Assembly: GCA_015066715.1 (NCBI GenBank) | Contig: SVNU01000013.1 | Span: 1 to 33,921 of the forward strand | Length of the DNA: 33,921 bases | Origin: Ruminococcus sp. | Lineage (GTDB): Bacteria > Bacillota > Clostridia > Oscillospirales > Ruminococcaceae | Direction of reading: 5' to 3' | Shown: in pieces, positions 14,703 to 23,319 of the stretch | Layout of the letters: each line of letters opens with the position of its first letter | How positions within the stretch are numbered: the first letter of the stretch is position 1 | Position numbers and translations under genes: made by a program | The notes under the pieces: model-generated | The model's input: only the letters and a program-made list of their open reading frames with translations | What the model was told of the DNA's origin: nothing | Database searches by the model: none

Positions 14703-17075
14703 ATGCATTTACAGATTTTAAAAAAGGACCTGAAACGAAAAAAGACAATGAATATTATTCTTCTGATATTCATTATGCTGTCGGCAATGTTTGTATCGAG
14801 CAGTGTAAACAATATACTTACCGTTACAACAGCCCTTGACAGTTTCTTTGAAAAGGCGGAAATGCCTGATTATTTTGTAGCGTCAAAAAACAATGAGTAT
14901 GTTCCGGATATTGATGAGGAACTGAAAAAAATAAGCGAAATCGAAAGCTTTTCAAGTGAAAAAATAATTTATGGTTCACCTGAAAACTTTACAGTAAACG
15001 GAGATGAACTTCAGAATAATAAAAACACTTCCGTTATTATGTCATTTGATGATGCAGCGATAAATTATTTTGATGTTGATGACAGTATTATTGAAAATGT
15101 TGAGGAAGGAACTGTAGTTCTGTCAGCAAAGATTGCCCAGGCCAGCAACCTTAAAAACGGGGATATACTTAAAATTGAGATAAACGGTGTCAGCGCAGAG
15201 TTTGAAATTGCAGGAAGCTGTAAAGATGCTGTATTAGGCTCAAATATGATGGGTATGGGAAGATTTATCCTTAACGAAAATGACTTCAGCAAATTTTATG
15301 AAAACGAAGAAATTAAAACTATGTTCGGTGGCGCACTTTGTTATATAACCACTGATAACATACCGGCGGTGGAAACAGCACTTACTGATATAAATTCAAT
15401 CATTTTCAACGGTGACAAGGCTATGATAAAAATGAGCTATGTCATGGATATGATTATTGCCGGTGTTCTGCTGGTAGTGAGCGTTTGTCTTATTCTGATA
15501 GCCTTTGTTGTACTCAGATTTACCATTGCATTTACACTTTCGGAGGAATACCGTGAAATAGGTGTAATGAAGGCAATCGGTATTAAAAACTTTAAGATAC
15601 GCAGTATTTATCTTATAAAATATTCAGCTCTTTCAGTAGTTGGAGCGGCGGCAGGATTTTTACTCAGTATTCCATTCGGTAATATGCTTCTGGCGGCTGT
15701 TTCAAAGTCAATGGTACTTGAAAATAAAAATTCAGTATTCATAAACTTAATTTGTGCAGCAATTGTTACGGCAGTCATTCTGATTTTCAGCTACGGCTGC
15801 ACACGTAAAATCAAGAAATTCACTCCTGTAGACGCAATCAGAAGCGGAACAACGGGTGAACGTTTTAAGAAAAAAGGAATTTTAAGACTTTCCAAATCAC
15901 CTCTTAAACCATCGTTATTCATGGCGGCAAATGATGTAATCAGCAGTCCGAAAAGATTTGGTATAATAATCCTTGCGCTTACTATTTCGCTGTCGTTGAT
16001 TCTTGTGCTTGTGAATACTGTAAACACACTTGAAAGTGACAATCTGATTACAACCTTTGGTATGGCAAAAAGTGATGTTTGTTATGTAAGTGAAACAGAA
16101 CAGACAAGCTTTTTAACTTCTGGCGGTCAGGAAAAGGCCGAAGAAAAGCTTCTTGAAATTGAAGAAGAACTCAGTGAAAACGGTATGCCGGCAGATTGCT
16201 TTATGGAAGTCAGTTTCAAGATGAATTTAAGCTACAAGGACAGAAAATGCAAATCCCTCTCTCTTATCGGTATTAATACCACGACAGATATGTATGAATA
16301 TTTTGAGGGTACTGCACCACAGCATATAAACGAAATCGCCGTAACTGATATGATAGCACAAAAGCTTGACGCTCAAATCGGTGATGTTATTACAGTTGGA
16401 ATCGGCGAAGAAAATAACGAGTACATTATAACGGCTCTGTATCAGAGCATGAACAATATGGGTGAGGGCGTAAGATTTCATCAGGATGTAGAACTTGATT
16501 TTGCCTATGCAGGCGGATTCTTTGCTTACCAGATTGATTTTACCGATAATCCGTCAGACAGAGTCATCAATGACAGAATTGAAAAAATCAAAAAGCTGTT
16601 TGACTCTGACGATGTTACAACATCAGGTGAATATATCGGAGAAATGGCAGGTGTTACATCAACACTTGACAGTGTGAGAATGCTTAGTCTTTGCGTTGTA
16701 ATTATTATAATAGCGCTTGTGACAGTACTGATTGAGCGTTCATTTATAACAAAGGAAAGAAGTGAAATCGCTATACTCAAGGCTGTAGGCTTTACAAACG
16801 GCTCTGTAGTGAAATGGCATACCGGTCGATTTGCAATCGCATCTGTTATTGCTGTAATAATTTCGCTGATACTTACAGTTCCGATTACAAGCCTTACCAT
16901 AACACCAATCTTTAACATGATGGGTGCAACATACGGCGTAACCTATGAAATCAATCCGCTTGAGGTGTTTGTGATTTATCCCCTTGCCGTACTTGCGGTA
17001 ACAGTAATAAGTGCATTTTTCACATCCCTCTATACAAGAACAATCAAAGCTTCGGAAGCTTCATCAATAGAATAA
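14703..17075 (+). CDS. FtsX-like ABC transporter permease
   Basis: This 790-residue permease has two copies of the FtsX plan, each with one helix, a large outside domain and three helices. Helices lie at about 16-36, 247-272, 306-330, 345-367, then 418-440, 659-679, 709-733 and 754-776. The outside domains cover about 40-245 and 445-655. The motif EYREIGVMKAIG (and ERSEIAILKAVG in the second half) is the coupling region that meets the ATPase. GGAG precedes the ATG. Together with the ATPase 17 bases downstream and the two-component genes, it forms a module like those that sense or repel antimicrobial peptides. Mechanical force transfer of the MacB/FtsX kind is also possible. The substrate is unknown. 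Confidence 0.9.
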   Translation: MHLQILKKDLKRKKTMNIILLIFIMLSAMFVSSSVNNILTVTTALDSFFEKAEMPDYFVASKNNEYVPDIDEELKKISEIESFSSEKIIYGSPENFTVNGDELQNNKNTSVIMSFDDAAINYFDVDDSIIENVEEGTVVLSAKIAQASNLKNGDILKIEINGVSAEFEIAGSCKDAVLGSNMMGMGRFILNENDFSKFYENEEIKTMFGGALCYITTDNIPAVETALTDINSIIFNGDKAMIKMSYVMDMIIAGVLLVVSVCLILIAFVVLRFTIAFTLSEEYREIGVMKAIGIKNFKIRSIYLIKYSALSVVGAAAGFLLSIPFGNMLLAAVSKSMVLENKNSVFINLICAAIVTAVILIFSYGCTRKIKKFTPVDAIRSGTTGERFKKKGILRLSKSPLKPSLFMAANDVISSPKRFGIIILALTISLSLILVLVNTVNTLESDNLITTFGMAKSDVCYVSETEQTSFLTSGGQEKAEEKLLEIEEELSENGMPADCFMEVSFKMNLSYKDRKCKSLSLIGINTTTDMYEYFEGTAPQHINEIAVTDMIAQKLDAQIGDVITVGIGEENNEYIITALYQSMNNMGEGVRFHQDVELDFAYAGGFFAYQIDFTDNPSDRVINDRIEKIKKLFDSDDVTTSGEYIGEMAGVTSTLDSVRMLSLCVVIIIIALVTVLIERSFITKERSEIAILKAVGFTNGSVVKWHTGRFAIASVIAVIISLILTVPITSLTITPIFNMMGATYGVTYEINPLEVFVIYPLAVLAVTVISAFFTSLYTRTIKASEASSIE

Positions 17076-17092
17076 ATTCAAGGAGAATAATT

Positions 17093-17860
17093 ATGAAAAC
17101 AGTTTTAAATGTAAATGATTTATGTAAGACATATATTGTAAACAAGCGTCAGAACAATGTACTGAAGAATGTGAATTTCAGTATATTCGAGGGTGAAATG
17201 GTAGCTGTCATGGGACCATCCGGTTCAGGAAAGTCAACGCTTCTTTATACAGTTTCCGGAATGGACAGCGTAACAGCAGGCAAGGTTCAGTTTAACGGAA
17301 AAAACATTGCCGAAATGGGCAGTAAAGAGCTTGCACAGCTTCGCCTTGATAAAATGGGATTTATTTTCCAGCAGATGTATATGCTCAGGAATCTGACAGT
17401 TCTCGATAACATAATTCTTCCTGCATGCCAGTCGGATAAAAGCAATGAAAGCAAAAAGGAAATAAGGCAGCGTGGCGAAGCGCTTATGAGAAAGCTTGGA
17501 ATTATCGATATTGCAGACAATGATATCAATGAGGTTTCCGGCGGACAGCTTCAGCGTGCATGTATATGCCGCAGCATGATAAATAACCCTGAAATGATTT
17601 TTGCCGATGAGCCGACAGGTGCGCTCAACCGCACCTCCTCGGACGAGGTAATGGAGGAGCTTTTGAAGCTCAACGCAGAAGGCACTACGGTTATGCTTGT
17701 AACTCATGATGTAAAGGTTGCGGCAAAATGCACAAAAGTCATGTATATAGTTGACGGGAACATAAAAGGGGAGTATAATTTAGACAGGTACACTGACGAA
17801 TCGCAGCTCAGGGAACGCAAAAGAGCACTCAACAACTGGTTGATGGAAATGGGATGGTAA
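17093..17860 (+). CDS. ABC transporter ATPase for the FtsX-like permease
   Basis: This 255-residue ATPase is of the MacB/LolD/BceA class. Walker A is GPSGSGKS (41-48), the Q-loop is IFQQM, the signature VSGGQLQR is at about 148-155, and Walker B is MIFADEP (168-174). The D-loop reads GALNR, with Asn where most family members have Asp; this variant is seen in related peptide-transport ATPases, so it need not mean loss of function. GGAG lies close before the ATG. The gene is co-transcribed with the permease, and a structured element of about 110 nt separates it from the response regulator. Confidence 0.92.
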   Translation: MKTVLNVNDLCKTYIVNKRQNNVLKNVNFSIFEGEMVAVMGPSGSGKSTLLYTVSGMDSVTAGKVQFNGKNIAEMGSKELAQLRLDKMGFIFQQMYMLRNLTVLDNIILPACQSDKSNESKKEIRQRGEALMRKLGIIDIADNDINEVSGGQLQRACICRSMINNPEMIFADEPTGALNRTSSDEVMEELLKLNAEGTTVMLVTHDVKVAAKCTKVMYIVDGNIKGEYNLDRYTDESQLRERKRALNNWLMEMGW

Positions 17861-17969
17861 ACACCCCTCTGTCAGCTGCGCTGACAGCACCCCTTTCGGG
17901 TTATAAAAAACTGCAAACAGGCGTGCATTCTCCCGAAAGGGGAGCAGGCACGAAGTGCCTGAGGGGTGT
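17861..17969 (+). repeat. Branched multi-hairpin element inside the operon
   Basis: An outer stem ACACCCCTC (17861-17869) with GAGGGGTGT (17961-17969) encloses three more stems. These are CTGTCAGC/GCTGACAG (17869-17876 with 17880-17887), CCCCTTTCGGG/CCCGAAAGGGG (17890-17900 with 17932-17942) and CAGGCAC/GTGCCTG (17945-17951 with 17955-17961). It begins right after the ATPase stop codon and is clearly richer in G+C than its surroundings. From memory, similar ACCCCTC...GAGGGGT structures are spread through clostridial genomes. I could not check this. Confidence 0.75.
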
Positions 17970-18009
17970 GGCTTTCACTGAGAATACCTGTATGAAAGGA
18001 ATTTTCACA

Positions 18010-18672
18010 ATGACAGATATTTTAATAGTAGAGGATAACAAAGAGCTTGCCGATATTCTGTGTGATTTTCTACGTGCTGAAAATTATACGGTATCGGTAG
18101 CCGATACAGGAGAAAAAGCCCTTGCACTGTACGAAAGGTACGGTGCAAGGCTTGTTGTGCTTGATATAATGCTTCCGGGAATTGACGGATTTGCTGTATG
18201 CAGAAAAATCCGTGAAGACAGTAATACGCCTATTCTCGTTGTAAGCGCCAGAACAGGAAAAGAGGATAAATTGAATGGTCTTACGCTCGGGGCGGATGAT
18301 TATATAGAAAAGCCTTATGACATTGACATTCTGCTTGCCAAAATTGACGGTATTTTCAGGAGGCGTTATGCAGTTGACGAGCTGACAGAGGGCAATCTGA
18401 AAATCAATAAAGTGAGCCGTACTGTTTCTAAGGATGACCAAACTGTTGAAATGACCGCAAAGGAATATGACCTGCTTTTGCTTCTGATTGAAAACAAGGG
18501 AAAGTCACTCAGCAAGGAATATCTTTTTAATCAGGTATGGGGAAGTGACAGCTTTTCAGAGCAGCAGACGCTGACTGTACATATAAAATGGCTTCGTGAA
18601 AAAATTGAGGACAATCCGAAAAAGCCGGAACATATTCAGACGGTCTGGGGTGTGGGGTATAAGTTTGTATGA
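18010..18672 (+). CDS. OmpR/PhoB-family response regulator
   Basis: This is a 220-residue two-component regulator. The receiver domain has the acidic pair at 8-9 (VEDN), the phospho-acceptor Asp52 (VVLDIMLPG) and Lys101 (YIEKPYD). The C-terminal half is a winged-helix domain of the OmpR type, with AKEYDLLLLL and VWGVGYKF at the end. The frame is open back to 17854, but that stretch is the structured element. MTDILIVEDN is the proper N-terminus, with AAAGGA about nine bases upstream of the ATG at 18010. The stop codon overlaps the start of the kinase gene (ATGA). It probably controls the ABC genes in the same operon. Confidence 0.94.
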   Translation: MTDILIVEDNKELADILCDFLRAENYTVSVADTGEKALALYERYGARLVVLDIMLPGIDGFAVCRKIREDSNTPILVVSARTGKEDKLNGLTLGADDYIEKPYDIDILLAKIDGIFRRRYAVDELTEGNLKINKVSRTVSKDDQTVEMTAKEYDLLLLLIENKGKSLSKEYLFNQVWGSDSFSEQQTLTVHIKWLREKIEDNPKKPEHIQTVWGVGYKFV

Positions 18673-19901
18673 AAGCGTTCAATAAAATTTTTGCAGCTGT
18701 GATTATACTGCTTGCCGGCATTTTTATTGCGGCAAACCTTATGCTTGTAAGTCGTGATACAGACAGTGAGGGCAGACCGTACCGAGTCGAAATTTCAAGA
18801 TTAACCGAAGAAATCAGTCAAAATGGAATTGACACTGTTGACCTTTCTGATTACGAATATGTAACGGACATACACCCGTACAGTGATATTTTTTACAGCT
18901 CTGACAGTGATTATATGATTTCTGAAATAGGCGGTACACTTTACAGATTTGACTATACCTATGAAAACAAAAATGATATGACAAATACATTGATTACAGT
19001 AAATGTAATTTTAGCGGTGATGACGGTTGTAATTCTGTGTGTTATGCTTTACTTAAAAAAGAAAATTCTTTCACCTTTTGAAAGACTTACAGATGTTCCA
19101 TATGAGCTTTCAAAGGGGAATCTTTCAGCACCTGTCAAGGAAACAAAAAATCGTTTTTTCGGCAGATTTGTATGGGGTGTTGACCTGCTTCGTGAGAATA
19201 TGGAGGAGCAGAAACAGCGTGAACTGGAGCTTCAGCGGGAAAGAAAAATGCTTCTTTTATCCCTTTCACATGACATAAAAACTCCGCTGTCGGCAATAAA
19301 GCTGTATTCAAAAGCACTTTCAAAAGGTCTTTATGAAGACCATGAAAAACAGCTTGAGATAGCAAACAGCATAAACAACAAGGCTGATGAAATAGAAGGA
19401 TATGTTTCACAGATTATAACAGCCTCAAGAGAAGATTTTCTAAGTCTTGATGTAAATATAAACGAATATTATCTTTCGGAGCTTGTCGGGAAAATAAGTG
19501 TATATTACACTGAAAAGCTTTCACTTGTAAAAACCGAATTTACGGTTGGTGAGTACTCTGATTGTATTATCAAAGGGGATTTTGACAGAAGCATTGAGGT
19601 AATTCAGAATATAATGGAAAACGCTATAAAGTATGGTGACGGAAAAAGTATTAAAATCAGCTTTTCCGAGGAAGACGGCTGTATCCTCATATCAGTTACA
19701 AACAGTGGTAATACGCTTAATCAGTCAGAGCTGCCGCATGTTTTTGACAGCTTCTGGAGAGGTGAAAACGCCGTCGGTAAAAACGGAAGCGGACTGGGTC
19801 TTTATATCTGCCGTCAGCTTATGAGAAAGATGAATGGTGATATTTTTGCACAGATTGAAGGTGATTCTGTTTCGGTCGTTTCCGTATTTGAAAAAGCATA
19901 A
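18669..19901 (+). CDS. Membrane sensor histidine kinase
   Basis: This 410-residue kinase has helices at about 7-27 and 108-129 that enclose an outside domain of about 80 residues. A HAMP-like linker follows, then the HisKA motif LSHDIKTPLSAI with His201. The ATPase region carries the N-box NIMENAIKYG (Asn318) and the G-box NGSGLGLYI (about 372-380). Unlike the short intramembrane kinases of true Bce systems, it has a real sensor domain, so it may detect its signal itself. It is coupled to the response regulator by a four-base overlap. Confidence 0.94.
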   Translation: MKAFNKIFAAVIILLAGIFIAANLMLVSRDTDSEGRPYRVEISRLTEEISQNGIDTVDLSDYEYVTDIHPYSDIFYSSDSDYMISEIGGTLYRFDYTYENKNDMTNTLITVNVILAVMTVVILCVMLYLKKKILSPFERLTDVPYELSKGNLSAPVKETKNRFFGRFVWGVDLLRENMEEQKQRELELQRERKMLLLSLSHDIKTPLSAIKLYSKALSKGLYEDHEKQLEIANSINNKADEIEGYVSQIITASREDFLSLDVNINEYYLSELVGKISVYYTEKLSLVKTEFTVGEYSDCIIKGDFDRSIEVIQNIMENAIKYGDGKSIKISFSEEDGCILISVTNSGNTLNQSELPHVFDSFWRGENAVGKNGSGLGLYICRQLMRKMNGDIFAQIEGDSVSVVSVFEKA

Positions 19902-19930
19902 TTAATAATTGGATTTAAAGGAGTAAAAAA

Positions 19931-20374
19931 ATGAAGGATTATAATTTTTATGGCTGGGAGCAGGCAAGGGCTGCGGCGGTAACGGACGAATATCCGTCAA
20001 TACACACACCGATTGATTTGTATGATGCATTGTCGGAAATATGGTCGGCAGATACCTGTGCACCACGTATGCGTGACAAGTGGAGCAGCATAAATCCGAC
20101 TCTGGGACAGTGTTCGGTTACGGCTTTTCTTGCACAGGATATTTTTGGTGGAGAGGTTTACGGTATACTTCGTCCGGATGGAAATTACCATTGCTATAAT
20201 GCTGCCGGCGGCTGTGTCTTTGACCTGACAAGTGAACAGTTTGGCGATGAAAAGCTTTGCTACGAAAATAATCCGAAGCAGCTTCGGGAAGTACATTTTC
20301 AAAAGCTTGAAAAAAAGGAAAGATATGAGCTGCTCAAAGAAAAGCTGAAAAGATGGTGTGAGCAGAATAAATAA
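19931..20374 (+). CDS. YunG-like protein
   Basis: This 147-residue soluble protein of unknown function resembles Bacillus YunG. The signs are SADTCAP near residue 39, the block NPTLGQCSVTAFLAQDIFGG, a YHCYN segment, and FDLTSEQF. The conserved Cys in GQC, a His in the middle and the Asp of DLT resemble a Cys-His-Asp hydrolase layout such as transglutaminase-like folds, which is an inference. It has a good ribosome site (AAAGGAG) and lies 29 bases after the kinase gene, so it may be read through from that operon. Confidence 0.7.
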   Translation: MKDYNFYGWEQARAAAVTDEYPSIHTPIDLYDALSEIWSADTCAPRMRDKWSSINPTLGQCSVTAFLAQDIFGGEVYGILRPDGNYHCYNAAGGCVFDLTSEQFGDEKLCYENNPKQLREVHFQKLEKKERYELLKEKLKRWCEQNK

Positions 20375-20393
20375 ATTTATTAAAAGGATATTA

Positions 20394-20422
20394 TTGAAAA
20401 ATAGCAGGCAATGTGTTATAAT
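20394..20422 (+). promoter_or_regulatory. Promoter of the NifX/NifB-like gene
   Basis: TTGAAA (20394-20399) and TATAAT (20417-20422) are 17 nt apart, about 65 nt before the ATG at 20487. This makes the gene independent of the operon upstream. Confidence 0.75.
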
Positions 20423-20486
20423 ATAATAAATGATTTTCAGGTTAATCCGTAAAGAAAATTAATTTCAGGGAAAGGAATGAGTTTTT

Positions 20487-20882
20487 ATGAGAATTGCAGT
20501 AACTTATGAAAACGGACAGGTTTTTCAGCATTTCGGACACACCGAACAGTTTAAAATTTATGACGTCAGTGACGGAGAAATTGTAAAGGAAGAAGTTGTA
20601 TCGACAATGGGCAGCGGACATGGTGCGCTCGCAGGTTTTTTATCTGCCAATAATGTTCAGGTGCTTATTTGCGGCGGTATCGGCGGCGGTGCACAGAACG
20701 CACTTGCACAGGCAGGAATCAGATTTTACGGCGGAGTAAGCGGAATGGCAGATGATGCTGTAAAAGCACTGATGTCCGGTACGCTTGGTTTTAATCCGGA
20801 AGTAAAGTGCAGCCACCATAATCATGGTGAAGACGGTCATACATGCGGTTCACATGGCTGTGGAAATCATGGATGTCACTAA
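20487..20882 (+). CDS. NifB/NifX-family iron-molybdenum cluster-binding-like protein with His/Cys tail
   Basis: This 131-residue protein fits the dinitrogenase iron-molybdenum cofactor-binding fold (COG1433). HFGHTEQFKIYDV and CGGIGGGAQNALAQAGIRFY are the usual blocks. Such proteins bind or carry metal clusters, and many are found outside nitrogen fixation in anaerobes. Residues about 108-131 form a tail rich in His and Cys (starting CSHHNHGEDGHTCGSHGCG), which could bind metal. No nif genes are in the window, so a general metal role is more likely than nitrogenase assembly. GGAAAG precedes the ATG. Confidence 0.88.
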   Translation: MRIAVTYENGQVFQHFGHTEQFKIYDVSDGEIVKEEVVSTMGSGHGALAGFLSANNVQVLICGGIGGGAQNALAQAGIRFYGGVSGMADDAVKALMSGTLGFNPEVKCSHHNHGEDGHTCGSHGCGNHGCH

Positions 20883-20920
20883 ATAAATGCATACGGACAA
20901 TGCTGTATCAGGTGAAAGGA

Positions 20921-21296
20921 GATTCCTGCGTTAAATACGCAGGAATCAGACTGTAGAAAAACTTAAATATTGATTTTCGTGCCGATTAAATCGGCAGATT
21001 TATATTACGAAGGCAGATAGTAAGGGGACGCTTTTTCTTGCAAAGCGTCCCCTCTTGAAAAACAGCCCACTGGGCTGTTTTGTCAATTCACCCCACGTAA
21101 ATGCGCCGCTGAGGCAAGGCATTTCGCCGTCTGCGGACGGCGATGAGTGGCGCTGCCCCTCAACCCCGCAAGCCTTTTCCCAAAGGGATGCAGAGCAGAA
21201 AAGGCTTGACCGAAACTTTTTAATTTGCAAATTTTAATCTTTAAAGACTTTTTCGACAAACTGATTCCTGCGGTAAATACGCAGGAATTTTTATTT
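20921..21296. mobile_element. MITE-like hairpin element with imperfect inverted ends
   Basis: The left end has GATTCCTGCGT/ACGCAGGAATC (20921-20931 with 20937-20947) followed by CAGACTGTAGAAAAACTT. The right end, read in reverse, has the same hairpin followed by CAGTTTGTCGAAAAAGTCTT. Between them lie GGGGACGCTTT/AAAGCGTCCCC (21024-21034 with 21042-21052), AACAGCCC/GGGCTGTT (21061-21068 with 21072-21079), CGCCGTC/GACGGCG (21125-21131 with 21136-21142) and AAGCCTTTTC/GAAAAGGCTT (21170-21179 with 21198-21207). No reading frame of note is inside. It fits a non-autonomous element. Mobility is inferred. Confidence 0.6.
21264..21296 (+). terminator. Hairpin plus T-tract at the right end of the element
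   Basis: ATTCCTGCG (21264-21272) and CGCAGGAAT (21280-21288) pair over a 7-nt loop, followed by TTTTATTT. It is the right end of the hairpin element and may stop transcription before the nucleotidase promoter. Confidence 0.65.
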
Positions 21297-21324
21297 ATGT
21301 CTTTTGCTTATGTTATGGTTGATA

Positions 21325-21353
21325 TTGCATTTTAATTGTTTATATGTTATAAT
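21325..21353 (+). promoter_or_regulatory. Promoter of the 5'-nucleotidase gene
   Basis: TTGCAT (21325-21330) and TATAAT (21348-21353) lie 17 nt apart. AAAGGAGG and the ATG at 21398 follow at the expected distance. Confidence 0.75.
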
Positions 21354-21397
21354 AATTAAACAATGATATATTCATTTGTGTTTAAAGGAGGAAGAAA

Positions 21398-23314
21398 ATG
21401 AAAAAACATTTTTTTGCAGTGCTGCTTGCAGCGTCTGTATTGTTTGGGATTTCTGTTCCGGTACAGGCAGCAGAACCTGATGATATTGTGATTCTTTATG
21501 AAAACGATGTACATTGTGCAGTTGACGGATATGCAAAGCTTGCGGCAATGAAAAGTGAGTTATCACAGACAGCCGGTTATGTCGGGGTTGTCTCTGCCGG
21601 TGATTACGTGCAGGGAAGCAGTCTTGGAGCAATCTCACAGGGTGAATACATAGTAAACTTAATGAATATGGTAGGCTATGACGCTGTGACCCTTGGAAAT
21701 CACGAATTTGATTATAAGCTGCCAAGACTTCTGGAGCTTTCTGAAATGATGAACACAAAGCCGGTGTGCAGTAATTTTCAGAATGTTAAGGAGCAGAAAA
21801 CCGTATTTGAGCCGTACAGCATTGTAAGCTATGGTGATACTGACATTGCCTATATCGGTATTACAACGCCTGATACCCTTACATCCTCATCGCCGGTGCA
21901 GTTTCGTGATGAGAAGGATGAATATATATACACATTCAGCGGCAACAATCTTTCAGAAACAGTTCAGAAAAGTATTGACGCTGCAAAGTCAGAGGGTGCA
22001 GATTACATAGTTGCTCTTTCACATCTCGGAACAGAGGATGTTTTTGAACAATGGAGCGCCCAGACGCTTGTAAAAAATACTACCGGTCTTGATGCGGTAC
22101 TTGACGGACATTCTCACAGTGTTATTGAAAATATGACAGTTGATGACAAAAACGGTGATAAAGTTGTTATAAGCTCAACCGGAACAAAGTTTGCAAATAT
22201 CGGTAAAATGACTATTGCTGACGGTGAAATTTCCACAGAGCTTATTGAAACAGAAAGCTACGAAAAAACAGATGAAGCAGTTTCAAAGTATATTAAAGAA
22301 ATCAATGAGGAATACAGCAAGCTTGGTGAAAGAAAGATAGGAGAAAGCAAGGTTAATCTTACAACGGTTGATAAGGACGGTAACCGCATAATCCGAAATA
22401 CCGAAACAAATATGGGTGATTTCTGTGCAGACGCATTCCGTATTGTAACAGGCGCTGATATAGGGGTTATGAATGGCGGCGGTATCCGTGCAGACATGAG
22501 CCAGGGGGATGTTACATTTAATGATATACTGAATGTATTCCCATGGAATAACCGTGTCTGCGTCATTGAGGTTACAGGTCAGCAGTTTGCAGATTTACTT
22601 GAACTTAGCGTCATGCTTTATCCGGAAGAAAACGGAGGCTTTCAGCATGTTTCCGGTGTAACCTTTGATTTGAACAAGTCTGTCGCTTCAACAGTAAAGC
22701 TTGATGAAAATGCTAATTTTGTCAGTGTTGAGGGAGAACGCAGAGTATCTGAAATCAAGATTCTGAATAAAGAAACAGGTAAGTATGAACCGATAGACCT
22801 TACCAAAACTTACACACTTGCCTCGCATAATTTCCTGCTTCTTGAACAGGGCAGCGGTGCTTCAATGCTCAAGGACGCAAAGGTTGTAAGCGACAGCGGC
22901 ATGCTCGATGTTGAACTTCTTGAAGCATATATCACAAATCATCTGGGCGGTGTTATCGGTGAAGAATATGCACAGTCACAGAATCGTATCAATATTACAG
23001 ACGGCAAAGTTGCAGAGTATAAGGTAACATATATGGCTGATGATAAGGTGGTTGCGGTTGTAACAGTAAAGCACGGCGAGGATGCAGTTGCTCCTGAAAT
23101 TCCAAAAAAGGACGGCTACACTGCAAAATGGGATAATGACGGCAAAAATATTACTGCCGATATTACTATTAAAGCCATTTATACAGCTGATTCTACCAAG
23201 GGTAAGTCTTCACCTAAAACATCGGATAATAGTAATGTACTGCTTTATACAGTGGTTATGGGAATTTCCTTAACCGGTATTACATATGGCGTAAGAAAAA
23301 AGAATAACTGTTAA
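21398..23314 (+). CDS. Secreted 5'-nucleotidase/metallophosphoesterase with surface anchor
   Basis: This 638-residue UshA-like enzyme removes phosphate from nucleotides outside the cell. A signal peptide covers residues 1-24 (cut after PVQA). The metallophosphatase domain has ENDVHC (Asp37, His39), SAGDYVQG, LGNHEFDY, SHLG and DGHSH, the usual dimetal ligands. The C-terminal nucleotidase domain has GDFCADAFR, NGGGIRAD and FPWNN. Residues about 545-598 look like an InlB-type beta-repeat spacer. The tail SPKTSDN (605-611), a hydrophobic helix (613-631) and VRKKNNC have the layout of a sortase signal, although SPKTS is not the canonical LPxTG. The gene converges on the MacB-like gene and shares a terminator with it. 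Confidence 0.93.
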   Translation: MKKHFFAVLLAASVLFGISVPVQAAEPDDIVILYENDVHCAVDGYAKLAAMKSELSQTAGYVGVVSAGDYVQGSSLGAISQGEYIVNLMNMVGYDAVTLGNHEFDYKLPRLLELSEMMNTKPVCSNFQNVKEQKTVFEPYSIVSYGDTDIAYIGITTPDTLTSSSPVQFRDEKDEYIYTFSGNNLSETVQKSIDAAKSEGADYIVALSHLGTEDVFEQWSAQTLVKNTTGLDAVLDGHSHSVIENMTVDDKNGDKVVISSTGTKFANIGKMTIADGEISTELIETESYEKTDEAVSKYIKEINEEYSKLGERKIGESKVNLTTVDKDGNRIIRNTETNMGDFCADAFRIVTGADIGVMNGGGIRADMSQGDVTFNDILNVFPWNNRVCVIEVTGQQFADLLELSVMLYPEENGGFQHVSGVTFDLNKSVASTVKLDENANFVSVEGERRVSEIKILNKETGKYEPIDLTKTYTLASHNFLLLEQGSGASMLKDAKVVSDSGMLDVELLEAYITNHLGGVIGEEYAQSQNRINITDGKVAEYKVTYMADDKVVAVVTVKHGEDAVAPEIPKKDGYTAKWDNDGKNITADITIKAIYTADSTKGKSSPKTSDNSNVLLYTVVMGISLTGITYGVRKKNNC

Positions 23315-23319
23315 AATTT

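Noticed and set aside
17854-18009. N-terminal extension of the response regulator
   Set aside because: The region is a branched hairpin element, and the receiver domain begins exactly at the ATG at 18010.
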